The notes under the pieces were generated by a model. It did no database searches. It was not told the DNA's origin and saw nothing but the letters and a program-made list of their open reading frames with translations. Source: Ahniella affigens (lineage in GTDB: Bacteria > Pseudomonadota > Gammaproteobacteria > Xanthomonadales > Ahniellaceae). Taken from it: 64,000 bases of DNA. Where the stretch lies: contig NZ_CP027860.1 of the NCBI RefSeq assembly GCF_003015185.1, positions 2,480,001 through 2,544,000 of the forward strand. The letters run 5' to 3'. Both the position numbers and the translations under genes were made by a program. Of the stretch, positions 9,031 through 17,963 are shown piece after piece (position 1 is the first letter of the stretch; the number at the start of each line of letters is the position of its first letter).

Positions 9031-9510
9031 TCAGCGCCACACCTCCAAGTATGAATCCACAAATGCATCCAGTGGCAGGCCATAAACTGACCGTGCGGCC
9101 TCAGCGCCGCCATCATGAACGCTTACGGCCTTGGCGAACGTAGCGAAGCGAGGGAAGTCCCGCCTCAGCTCGGAAACGATCAGATGAGCCATATCGTAGG
9201 CTAGCTCGGACGCAGCGCCGTTAGAGAACGCAGAACCATCCCAGAAGCCGATCTTGGTCTGCTCGTTCCAATAGCGCCCGTGACGGTGCTGCATGTCGCT
9301 GCGGCGATTCAGCACATAACTCGGATCAACGGAGTCCTGGCCGACCGTATGTTCCATGGCCGTGGCAATGTCCTCTTCGATCCACAGTGGCAACTCCAGA
9401 TGACTGAGCAGCGCATGGGTCATTTCGTGTACCAAGGTCGGCTCCGCCTGATCGATCTCGTCCGCCAACAAGATGAAGTGACCCATTGATGCCACTTGTT
9501 TGCGGGACAC
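9031..9510 (-). CDS. Orphan zinc-metallopeptidase domain (HExxH), possibly N-terminally truncated
   Basis: 159 aa. H-E-M-T-H at residues 28-32 followed by Glu45/Glu46 in W-I-E-E fits a gluzincin-type zinc site (HExxH plus a downstream Glu). Gluzincin-like proteins of this kind normally have a longer N-terminal part; here the frame opens with a GTG only 4 bp after the stop of the 774-aa secreted protein and shows no signal peptide. It may be the distal gene of that operon or a truncated remnant. The remaining helical stretch (to V-D-S-Y-L-E-V-W-R) is family-like. Confidence 0.55.
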   Translation of the reverse strand: MSRKQVASMGHFILLADEIDQAEPTLVHEMTHALLSHLELPLWIEEDIATAMEHTVGQDSVDPSYVLNRRSDMQHRHGRYWNEQTKIGFWDGSAFSNGAASELAYDMAHLIVSELRRDFPRFATFAKAVSVHDGGAEAARSVYGLPLDAFVDSYLEVWR

Positions 9511-9514
9511 GGTA

Positions 9515-11839
9515 TTAGTTCAATATCGCACTCAGTAATCGCCAGCCTTCTGCTTCTGGTGTAGCGGTCCAACGCAACGTGGGATCACCCGAAAAGCGTC
9601 GCCAGGAACCCAGGTCCCATCCAGCGGGCTCGCGTCCAACCGGCTCGCGCGTGGCGAGTGCATATTCGATCTCGCCGTTCAACACGCGTGCGTACACACG
9701 CAAGACATTCCCGCTGCGGTCATCCAGGCCAAACACGCTGACGGCCACGCGGTCGACGGCGCCACGCAGTGCCGTGCTCGGCAACAGGAAGCTGCCACTC
9801 GCGGCGCTCACGCTCGTTACTTCAAAGCCATCACGGAACAGGGTGCTCAATTGGTCGACGTCGGTCGCGTCGTTGTTGCCGGTGTTGGCGTCTTCTATGG
9901 TGGTATCGCTCGGCAATTGCACGCTTGCGGTGTTGCTGATCTGAGCTGAGCTACCGACCACGGTGCCGGACAAGGTGTAGGTGAGCACTTCAGGCGGCGC
10001 AATCTCGGCGATCATCTGATCGATACTGCCGCTGCCCGCGCTTTGCGGACATATGGCGCCGCCCGAGGCAGCGCAACTCCATTGCACGTTTGCGAGTTCG
10101 GGCGGGGCAGCGTCCTGCAGGCGCAGGTTTCTGGCGACATCCGGGCCGACATTGCGCAATTGGATGGTGTAGACCTGTAAACCGCCGATCCCGTAGAACG
10201 CCTGCCCATTGTCCTTGGTGACTTGTAGATCGCTCTGGGCAAACACCAGCGTGCCGGCATCGCCGGGGCCGCTGCTGGTCGATGCCAAGTAGTTGGCATT
10301 GCCGGAAAAGCTGGCACTGATCGTGCGGCTGCCCAAGCTGGCGAAACTCAAGTCGCAGGCGCTTGCCGGCAGCGTGATCGTGCAGCTGTTACTACCCGCA
10401 CTGACGGTCACCGTGCCAATTGCGGGTGTGCCACCTCCTGGCGCCAACGCGCTAAGTGTGATGGTGTAGGTGGCTGCGGTATTGATGCGCGCGCGCGCCG
10501 GACCAGCCACGCTGACGGCAGTGTTCGCCGGATTTACCTGGTGGGTATCAGTACCGATGCTGCCGGCAAACGCGCCGCTTGATGGCGTGTACATGGCAGT
10601 CAGCACCTTACTGCCAGCTGTGAGACTCGTGAGCTGGCAACTGGCAACACTATTTGGCGCGACGCTGGGCACCAAGTTCACTGGACCACAACTCGCCATA
10701 CCATCGCTGACGGTAATGGTCCCGCTAGGAGAGGTGCTCTGCCCTGCCACCGTGACGTCGACCGTGTACGCTTGACCCACGAGACTCGCATCGGGCTGAT
10801 CACTGTTGATGGTGGTGGTCGTGGTCTGCTGACACGGGAGCAGGCCAGCATCCAGATTGGTCCAAGCAGATGCCGCTGAAGCGCCACGGGCGTAGCGTAG
10901 GCCATCGAGTAAGAAGGCCGGACTGATGCCACCTTGTTCGCGTGAGCTGAGATACACGTTACGAACATTGTCGCTGTCGAAAAGAATGTCGTTGCCGCCC
11001 GCGCCTGGCCCGATGATGGCAGTCGCAGTGGCCTCGCTGGGCGCACTGTCCGTGGCTGGATTGACCCACAGATGGATCGAGTCGGCACTGGCGCCACCAC
11101 CATTGTCAAAGACGTAGCGCGCCACCACCAGATAGGTCGCGTTGAGCGGATACACCGTCGAACCCCATACAATCCCGCCGGTTGCGTCTCCCGTCAGCCC
11201 GGCGCCATTGCCTTTAGAAATGCCAAAGTTCACGCCCCCGGTCGCTGCCCGCAAATGGACGCGCAGAAACTCATAGTTGGTTCCACCGAAGTCGTTGCCG
11301 AGGCCGATCAGGTGCGCTTCGCTATTGCTTCCTGCAGCGGTCGGGCGAACGAGTGCGGACACGAACAAGGTCTGGTCAGTGCTGGCGACGAAGTTTGTCG
11401 TCGGGTAGCGCAGACGTTGGCTGTATGGCACGCCCCCTGCCCCCGGCGTGACGTAGCGGCCACCGTTACCGCCGTTGTAGCAACCATAGGGAATCGGGTT
11501 GCTGTCGCTGACGTTAAAGACCAGATTGGTTGAATTGCTGGTGATCCATGAGCCCTGCCCAGACAGATTGCCATTGCTATAGTTGTTGAAATCATCGGCA
11601 ACCATAAGCTGCGCGCTCGCCGGACCCGACAGCGCCAAGCCGAGCATCAGCGCAGATCGCGAGAACCGGGCAGCCAACCAGTCGGTCAGCACGGTCTGGC
11701 AATCCGACACATCCGCGGCAGATCGCGGCAACGGCTGCTCACGGCAAGTTCGAAGTGATTGCGCCATCAATCCAGACGTCACGTCGAACAACACTCTCGG
11801 CATTGCGGTGTCCCTGACCGCCCGTTCGATCAACAGCAT
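9515..11839 (-). CDS. Secreted LamG-like/Ig-repeat/DUF11 protein with internal GFE motif
   Basis: 774 aa. A hydrophobic export segment lies at about residues 60-77 with a likely A-S-A/Q cleavage site; the long charged region before it makes the start uncertain (the ATG at 11839 has GGAG at good spacing; a later ATG would give a normal signal peptide). Order: a concanavalin/LamG-like domain (about 80-320), two Ig-like repeats (about 340-520), a DUF11 repeat (about 530-650), then L-F-R-D-G-F-E at about 660. Unlike its relatives it continues a further 110 residues past this motif into a small beta domain. No catalytic motif seen. Confidence 0.7.
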   Translation of the reverse strand: MLLIERAVRDTAMPRVLFDVTSGLMAQSLRTCREQPLPRSAADVSDCQTVLTDWLAARFSRSALMLGLALSGPASAQLMVADDFNNYSNGNLSGQGSWITSNSTNLVFNVSDSNPIPYGCYNGGNGGRYVTPGAGGVPYSQRLRYPTTNFVASTDQTLFVSALVRPTAAGSNSEAHLIGLGNDFGGTNYEFLRVHLRAATGGVNFGISKGNGAGLTGDATGGIVWGSTVYPLNATYLVVARYVFDNGGGASADSIHLWVNPATDSAPSEATATAIIGPGAGGNDILFDSDNVRNVYLSSREQGGISPAFLLDGLRYARGASAASAWTNLDAGLLPCQQTTTTTINSDQPDASLVGQAYTVDVTVAGQSTSPSGTITVSDGMASCGPVNLVPSVAPNSVASCQLTSLTAGSKVLTAMYTPSSGAFAGSIGTDTHQVNPANTAVSVAGPARARINTAATYTITLSALAPGGGTPAIGTVTVSAGSNSCTITLPASACDLSFASLGSRTISASFSGNANYLASTSSGPGDAGTLVFAQSDLQVTKDNGQAFYGIGGLQVYTIQLRNVGPDVARNLRLQDAAPPELANVQWSCAASGGAICPQSAGSGSIDQMIAEIAPPEVLTYTLSGTVVGSSAQISNTASVQLPSDTTIEDANTGNNDATDVDQLSTLFRDGFEVTSVSAASGSFLLPSTALRGAVDRVAVSVFGLDDRSGNVLRVYARVLNGEIEYALATREPVGREPAGWDLGSWRRFSGDPTLRWTATPEAEGWRLLSAILN

Positions 11840-11957
11840 GCGTCGCTCCGAATGTTCATGGCATCAGGCAGCGACAAATACATGCGCAAGGCGCATCCGC
11901 GCAAGCGTCGTTACGCCCTCGCGTGCTTGATGTCATGGTCCATCTGCCTGCCGGATC

Positions 11958-12021
11958 ACTTCGTGGACACCCGTACAGCGATGGCGAGTACTTCGTGGAT
12001 ACCCATACAGCGATGGCGATG
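11958..12021. repeat. 32-bp tandem duplication
   Basis: Two 32-bp units (ACTTCGTGGAYACCCRTACA...) start at 11958 and 11990 between two secreted-protein genes. No coding role seen. Confidence 0.75.
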
Positions 12022-12102
12022 CGGTTCCGAATACCACATCAGTCGGTCCACGTAGCGACACGCGCATCACTACCGAGCACGCAGAGATTTGTCACGACGC
12101 GC

Positions 12103-14508
12103 TCATTCAAAACTGTTTGCAAATAGCTGGTTGGCAAGCAATTGCACCGCCGCCAGCCCCTTTCGCGCCTGGCCGTTGATCAGCGTAAACGAGCCACCCA
12201 CCAGGATGGCAGGACTGCCGGTCGATACCTGGTTTGATTGCTGACTGATGCGGTTGAAGTAGTAATGGGCAATGACATCTGAAATCCCTTCATCCAACGC
12301 TACCGGCAACTCGATCACGACCTGACCACCGGCATTGAACACCTGCAAGCCGATCTCGCTGGACCCGTTGGAAGCGGGAAAGGTGCCGCAGATCCAATTC
12401 AGTGTTTCGGGGTAGACCTCTGGGGCAAAAGCACCCAGCCCCTGAACGCGACTACCGGTAGGTGGGCTCGCGTCTTGCAAAGAATCAAATGCACCGGTTC
12501 CATTTGGCAGCAAGTTGACTAGGCCATTGCGGGCCAGGGCTCCAGCCACCCCGGCCGCCAAGTCAAAATCACCACCGACGCCGATCGATCCAGCCGAGCC
12601 ACGCTTGACCAGTGGCGGCCTCGGATCAACATCGATCGCTTCGACAAAGTTGTTGAGATTCGGCGCCCAGGACGCATCGACCGTACCGTCATTGCCAATC
12701 TTGCCGACGAAGCTCCGCGCCAGGCCGCCCAAAACTGAAAATGCCCCGCCGACATAAACTGCCCCATCGCTTGGGCGCAAGGCCATTGCCAGCACGCTGC
12801 TGTTGGCATTTGGGTTCCAAGAGTCGGGCGGACTCCCGGTGCCGGCTGTTGCCACACGCGCCAGCCGATTTCGAGACTGCCCGCCGATTTGTGTGAATGC
12901 CCCACCCAAATAGAGATTGCTTTCATCCACGCTGAGCGCCATCGCCTCAACAAAGAAGTTTGGATTCGGATTCCACGTCGCATCCAAGACACCACTGGCA
13001 TCGAAGCGCGCCAGGTAGTTGCGCACCACCAAATCGCTACGCGTAAACGCACCCGCTGCGTAGACACGCTGAGTCTGATCGACCTTGAGCGCACTCACCG
13101 GACCATTGACATTGGCAGTCCAGCCGCCATCCAGGGAAAGGTCATTTGCAAGACGGAGCAAGTTGCGATGCACCTGAGAGCCGTTGACCAATTCAAAACT
13201 GCCGCCAACGTAGGTGTGTCCGCTTATTGGATCAAACGCCAAGGTACGAACATCGCCGAGTCGATCAATCGCGGCTGAGAAGGAAGCATCCAAACTTCCG
13301 TCCGGCATCAGCCGCGCGCTGCCAAAACGCGCGTTGCCGGCAACCGTATCGAAGTTGCCCCCGACCTGCACGGCGCCGCCGGCCAAAGGCAGCACCGCGT
13401 GTACGCCGACCAAGGTCAGGTATCGTTGCATCTGCACGTCTGGATTCCAGCCGCTGTCGACCGTGCCGGAGTCCAGCAGTCGGACCAGATTGTTGCGAGA
13501 CAGACCGCCCATCGTGCTAAAGGAGCCGCCAGCGATGATGGCGCCATTGCCGTCGGCTGCCAGCGCGCGAACACTGCAACCAAAACTTGCGCTGGCCGGA
13601 ATCCAACTTGCATTGGCCGCTCCGGTTCCGGCTGGATCAAGTTTGGCAATGCAATTGCGCGGCAAGCCGCCGATATTGAAGAACACACCCCCGACAACAA
13701 GCGAACCCGAGCCGTCCAACGCCAGCGTGTTGACGATGGCGTCAGCACTGGGATTCCAATTGGCGTCCAGCAACCCGGCGCCGAGCGCCGATACTTTCGC
13801 CAACCGGAGTCTCGCCGTGCCGGAAACCTGACTGAACGACCCACCGAGGTAAACGTTGCTACCGGCTTCGACGATCGCCAAAACGCTGTTATTGGGCGCC
13901 GGATTCCATGTCGCATCAAGCTGCCCCATGCCAGACACACTCACGCGGGCAACACCGGTTCTTGCCGATCCAGCAATATTGCCGAACGCACCACCAACGT
14001 AGAGCTGACTTCCCGACACGAGCAAAGCGTTGACGATGCTGTTCGGAGCGGGATTCCAGTCGGCGTCCAGCATGCCATCTGGCCCAAGCTTGGCAAGCGC
14101 ATTGCGACCAATCCCATTAACTTCGGTAAACGCGCCGCCGACATAGAGATGATCGCCAGCATCGAGCGCGAGCGCATTGACCGTACCATTGGCCAGCGCC
14201 GGCCAGCTGACGTCCAAGCTGCCATCTGTATTGAAACGCGCCAGATTCTGCCGATGTTCCAAACCCACCAGATCGAAGCTACCACCCAGCACCAGCTTGC
14301 CGTCCGACTGCCGCACGACCGCCTTGACATCGCCAGCCAAGGACAGGCGAACATCCGGTACCGGCAGGACCACCGCAGCATATTGCTGGGCATGCATTGG
14401 CGCACTGAAAAGCGCGCCAAGCAGAATCAGAGCGTGGCAACACAGAATTGACCGCCAGCGCGACCGGCAAAGCCCTCGGACTCGAAAAGAACGCCTGTCA
14501 TCAGACAT
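12103..14508 (-). CDS. Secreted delta-60 repeat beta-propeller protein, GFE-type tail
   Basis: 801 aa from the ATG at 14508, chosen because GGGAGG lies 8 bp before it and a normal signal peptide follows (hydrophobic C-C-H-A-L-I-L-L-G-A-L, cleavage near M-H-A/Q). About a dozen delta-60/DUF5122 repeats fill most of the mature protein, each of the form G-x-L-D-x-x-W-N-P ... V-Y-V-G-G-x-F. Ends L-F-A-N-S-F-E, the shared tail. Such propellers are extracellular in known bacteria, with no enzyme activity assigned. The open frame continues upstream to 14655 but without support. Confidence 0.8.
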   Translation of the reverse strand: MSDDRRSFRVRGLCRSRWRSILCCHALILLGALFSAPMHAQQYAAVVLPVPDVRLSLAGDVKAVVRQSDGKLVLGGSFDLVGLEHRQNLARFNTDGSLDVSWPALANGTVNALALDAGDHLYVGGAFTEVNGIGRNALAKLGPDGMLDADWNPAPNSIVNALLVSGSQLYVGGAFGNIAGSARTGVARVSVSGMGQLDATWNPAPNNSVLAIVEAGSNVYLGGSFSQVSGTARLRLAKVSALGAGLLDANWNPSADAIVNTLALDGSGSLVVGGVFFNIGGLPRNCIAKLDPAGTGAANASWIPASASFGCSVRALAADGNGAIIAGGSFSTMGGLSRNNLVRLLDSGTVDSGWNPDVQMQRYLTLVGVHAVLPLAGGAVQVGGNFDTVAGNARFGSARLMPDGSLDASFSAAIDRLGDVRTLAFDPISGHTYVGGSFELVNGSQVHRNLLRLANDLSLDGGWTANVNGPVSALKVDQTQRVYAAGAFTRSDLVVRNYLARFDASGVLDATWNPNPNFFVEAMALSVDESNLYLGGAFTQIGGQSRNRLARVATAGTGSPPDSWNPNANSSVLAMALRPSDGAVYVGGAFSVLGGLARSFVGKIGNDGTVDASWAPNLNNFVEAIDVDPRPPLVKRGSAGSIGVGGDFDLAAGVAGALARNGLVNLLPNGTGAFDSLQDASPPTGSRVQGLGAFAPEVYPETLNWICGTFPASNGSSEIGLQVFNAGGQVVIELPVALDEGISDVIAHYYFNRISQQSNQVSTGSPAILVGGSFTLINGQARKGLAAVQLLANQLFANSFE

Positions 14509-14983
14509 CGTGAGCCCTCCCATCGACCAATGCAGCATAGCGCAGATCAAAGCCATGATAGCGCTGTGAGCACTATGGATGAGCCGCGCGGACATCCTGC
14601 CGCGTTTTGATGACCGCATGAACTTAAATCGCAATCGCGTCAAGAGCGATGCCAACAGCGTTCTGGAGCGGCGACTCGAAATTCCGAGATCAATCGATCA
14701 AATCGCTCCTGGCTCCCAAGCGCCATGCCCTGCAGCGGACCCAATCAGGCGTTGCTCCTGCCTCCGCTGCCAAAGACGCCCTGCCCTGTCACCACAGGCG
14801 GCCCTGGCAGCCGCGCCTTTTGAGCCATTCCTGCGACTCGCGGGCGCCTTGCTTGTGCGTTGTCCTTGGAAGCCGCGGTCGCGCAGTGGCAGTGACCATG
14901 GGTCTCTATCACCGAATGTCAGCGCCACCACGAAAAGAGCGTACGCGGATTCAGACCTCTCCAATTGACTGACGAGTCTTGCC
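14509..14983. other. Divergent intergenic region
   Basis: Lies between the divergent delta-60 and beta-helix genes and so must hold promoters for both, but I could not assign specific -35/-10 pairs. No gene or repeat recognised. Confidence 0.4.
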
Positions 14984-16552
14984 ATGAACCGCCTGCCACT
15001 GCTGCTCTGCATCACACTGTTCTCGCCGCTTGCACTGGCGGACTCCGCTGTGGTTGGTACCGGCAGCGTCGCAAGCTGCAGCACGGCGGCATACAACACC
15101 GCCATGCTGATTCTGACCGACGGCCCGCAGGCGCGCGGTGGCACACTGACGTTCAACTGCGGGCCGCAGCCGCACAGCATCGCGATGGATCGCGATTGGG
15201 CCTTGACTGATGGAGTGCTGATCGACGGTGGCGGGCGCATTACGCTCGACGGTCAGAACCTGCACCGCTTCTATCAGACCTTTCTGCTATTCGAAGGTCA
15301 GACCTCGGTGACGCTGAAGGACATCACGCTGATCAGGGGTTTTGCCAACACCGACTTCGGTGGCGCGATTTACCAGCACTCGGGGACTTCGCTGACGCTC
15401 GATGGCGTGACGATTGCGGATTCGCGCGCAACCACATCGGGCGGCGCGATAGCCTCGGAGACGCAGACGACACTCACCATTATCGACTCGCAATTTCTCA
15501 ATAATCGCGCCGGATTCGGTGGTGCCTTGGCCATTCGCGCTGCGACCCAGATCAGCGGCAGTAAATTCGCGGGCAACCGCGCCGAAGCCGGCAATGCCGA
15601 AGGTGGCGCCATCCAAAGCTATGAGCAGACGCTGACGACCACCACCAGCATCTTCGAAGAGAACATCTCTGCCCGCGATGGCGGTGCCATTTACAAACGC
15701 GACGCGACGCTAACACTGGAAGACGTCAGCCTGCTGCGCAACAACGCGCCAACCAATGGTGCCGGCGTCTACGCCCATGCATCGACCAGCGTTATCGGCG
15801 ACCGAATAAAGGTGATCGGCAATATCGGGCATGGCGTGCATGTCGAGGGCGGTTTGACCCTGCGCCGCGCGAGCTTTCTCGGAAACCGCAACAACGCCAT
15901 CGGCAAGTCATCGCTCAACATCAAGTCTAGCCCAGCTTCGCTCCTAGTCGAGAAATCGGTCTTCGCCAATAACGACAACGGCATCTCGATCGAACGTGAT
16001 GCCGAAGCGACAGGCATTTCGGGAACGCTGCGACTGGACAACGTCACCTTGCACAACAACCGCTTCAGCTCGATCGGATTGCTGGACTTTGCCGGCGGTG
16101 TGACGCTATTGATCGATCAGTCGAGCATTGTCGAACCCGGCTGCATTCCGGTGGCGGCATTCCGCGGCCAAGTGATCTATACCTCCAGCATCATCTTCGG
16201 TGGCGGCATTTCGAATTGCACCAACTACGGCAACCCGCCCTTGCAGTTCGCCAGCGGCGGCAACAATCTGCTCGGTCCCGGCTGTCCGCTGGGCGGCGGC
16301 GATAGCGCCGTGCAGGCCCTGGCCGATCTGCAGCTATCTGATCTCGCTGAGCAAGGTGGTGCGGTGGCGACCCTGTTACCTGCATCAACCTCGCCCGCGA
16401 TCGACCGCCGCAACTGCGTCAATGTGGATGCGCGCGATCTGCCACGACCGATCGATGGCGATCAGAACGGCAGCAGTCTTTGCGATATCGGCGCGGTCGA
16501 ACGGCAAGTGACGGAGACGGGCAGCACGCTACTCAGTGACAGCTTCGAATAG
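14984..16552 (+). CDS. Secreted right-handed beta-helix protein, choice-of-anchor Q type
   Basis: 522 aa. Signal peptide at residues 1-19 (L-P-L-L-L-C-I-T-L-F, cleavage L-A/D). Residues about 70-400 are parallel beta-helix repeats (recurrent G-G-A-I, L-x-x-x-x-x-x-N-x-A). Near the end is the 'choice-of-anchor Q' block S-P-A-I-D-R-R-N-C ... D-I-G-A-V-E, followed by L-L-S-D-S-F-E. It pairs the anchor-Q block with the GFE-type tail. Likely an extracellular polysaccharide-binding or adhesive protein; no lyase catalytic residues identified. Confidence 0.8.
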   Translation: MNRLPLLLCITLFSPLALADSAVVGTGSVASCSTAAYNTAMLILTDGPQARGGTLTFNCGPQPHSIAMDRDWALTDGVLIDGGGRITLDGQNLHRFYQTFLLFEGQTSVTLKDITLIRGFANTDFGGAIYQHSGTSLTLDGVTIADSRATTSGGAIASETQTTLTIIDSQFLNNRAGFGGALAIRAATQISGSKFAGNRAEAGNAEGGAIQSYEQTLTTTTSIFEENISARDGGAIYKRDATLTLEDVSLLRNNAPTNGAGVYAHASTSVIGDRIKVIGNIGHGVHVEGGLTLRRASFLGNRNNAIGKSSLNIKSSPASLLVEKSVFANNDNGISIERDAEATGISGTLRLDNVTLHNNRFSSIGLLDFAGGVTLLIDQSSIVEPGCIPVAAFRGQVIYTSSIIFGGGISNCTNYGNPPLQFASGGNNLLGPGCPLGGGDSAVQALADLQLSDLAEQGGAVATLLPASTSPAIDRRNCVNVDARDLPRPIDGDQNGSSLCDIGAVERQVTETGSTLLSDSFE

Positions 16553-16817
16553 GCATTTCTTGCCTCATACAAGCCGCATTGAATTACCGAGTTCCATCGA
16601 GCCCCACAAGCTGCCTGGACGTCCACAACGCCTCGGCAATCCACATCACGTCCTCGTGATCCTTGCCTTGGCAACGATTGGAGCCATCTTCCCGAGCTTC
16701 GGCTGACCTGCGAATTGACGGCAGATCATCACAGCCAGAACGCTTTGATGATAAAGATCAATAGGGCAAGCCACCATGATACGACGAGCGGCAGTACCGT
16801 AAACATAAGCAGATAAT

Positions 16818-16977
16818 TTAGGGAGGGTCTGAATAAGTCCATCCTGGACTTTCAGACCCGCACTGAGTCCGGTACATGCCCGGACTCAGTGCTCCACAAT
16901 CAAGCACTTGCGTGCTTGATTGTGGGCGGGCCATCCATGGCCCGCATCGCCTCTGAACTTGTTCAGAGGCTCCTTAG
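16818..16977. repeat. Multi-hairpin element, complete copy A (160 bp)
   Basis: Ends are inverted repeats (TTAGGGAGGGTCTGAA / TTCAGAGGCTCCTTAG). Inside are five successive hairpins: GGTCTGAA...TTCAGACC, CACTGAGTCCGG...CCGGACTCAGTG, CAATCAAGCAC...GTGCTTGATTG, GCGGGCCAT...ATGGCCCGC and GCCTCTGAA...TTCAGAGGC. It lies between convergent genes, and the minus-strand gene ends inside it. Confidence 0.95.
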
Positions 16978-17613
16978 CGCGATCAGTTGTCGCTCAGACA
17001 TGCCAGCAGCACGCAACACTATATCCAGCGTCCATCCCGTGCTGGATCCCGGCAATGGCAAGACGTTGAGTACACAAAACTTTGTCGCCGCCGCGCAATA
17101 ACTGACGACCAAGGTCGACATCGCGCAGAAGCCAATTGAGTCAGTGATCAGTTGCTGTGCAATTGAGATTGGATGCCACGCTCCTTGCCAGAGCTGACGA
17201 AACCCGGCAACGCAGTAGTCGAACGCGCCAAAGCCAAGGCCAATCGTTGCCACTGCCAGAAGGGTCGCAATGGGCATCGTGGCCGCTCCCGCCCGCTTTA
17301 GGAGCGCCGCCATGTTCAATTGTTCCGGCTGTCCACTTCGCGCGACCTGATCCGGACCAACTTCGTATCTGACCGAACCGCCAAGCGGCACAAGCCGAAA
17401 CGTGAGGCGCCCCCAGCGGAAGAGACTCGGGCCGAGCCCGAAGGTCACTTCTGCGATCACCAGTCGAAATATCGAACTCCATGTCGCTAGGAGCAGAACG
17501 TGGGCCATACCCAACGTCAGCCAAATCACTGCAAGCAGAATCACATGCTGCTCCGGAACGATTGAATACACAGAGGTTATCGCCCATTCGACCTGATTGG
17601 AATTCCGCGCCAA
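16963..17613 (-). CDS. M50 (site-2 protease)-like membrane protein lacking zinc ligands
   Basis: 216 aa with about four membrane segments. F-G-L-G-P-S-L-F followed by L-V-P-L-G-G-S-V-R-Y is the M50/RseP pattern, and L-N-V-L-P-L-P near residue 186 matches the family's N-x-L-P-x-P motif. The expected HExxH in the first helix is replaced by M-A-H-V-L-L-L, and the distal Asp of P-x-L-D-G is replaced in P-G-S-S-T-G, so zinc binding is unlikely. The start is a TTG with no clear ribosome site and may be wrong. The last five codons and stop lie inside hairpin element A. Confidence 0.55.
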   Translation of the reverse strand: MARNSNQVEWAITSVYSIVPEQHVILLAVIWLTLGMAHVLLLATWSSIFRLVIAEVTFGLGPSLFRWGRLTFRLVPLGGSVRYEVGPDQVARSGQPEQLNMAALLKRAGAATMPIATLLAVATIGLGFGAFDYCVAGFRQLWQGAWHPISIAQQLITDSIGFCAMSTLVVSYCAAATKFCVLNVLPLPGSSTGWTLDIVLRAAGMSERQLIALRSL

Positions 17614-17963
17614 CCAAATGAGCGAGGCTTGGACTGACCTGATTGGGGACGATTCTGGTCATCCAATTACCCGCACCTTCCTGGACGCCCAACGTGTCCG
17701 AGGTGCGCTACATCTCATCGCGGCGCGCCGGACTTTGGCAACGCTCGCTCTGCATGGAATGGGCACTCATGGACGGTGGTGTGCTCGCCTGGGATGTGGA
17801 CGGTTCAACGTTGCCCCGCGGCGCCATTGTTCTGTTTCAACGTCACAAGGCTTCTGCCCGTTTTCCCGCTCAGTCCTGTACAGTCGACCTGGCGACAGCG
17901 CAATCGGCAGTGGTTCGGAATGATTCATTGATGAGCCGAGCGACATCGGCCAAAGGGCGGATT

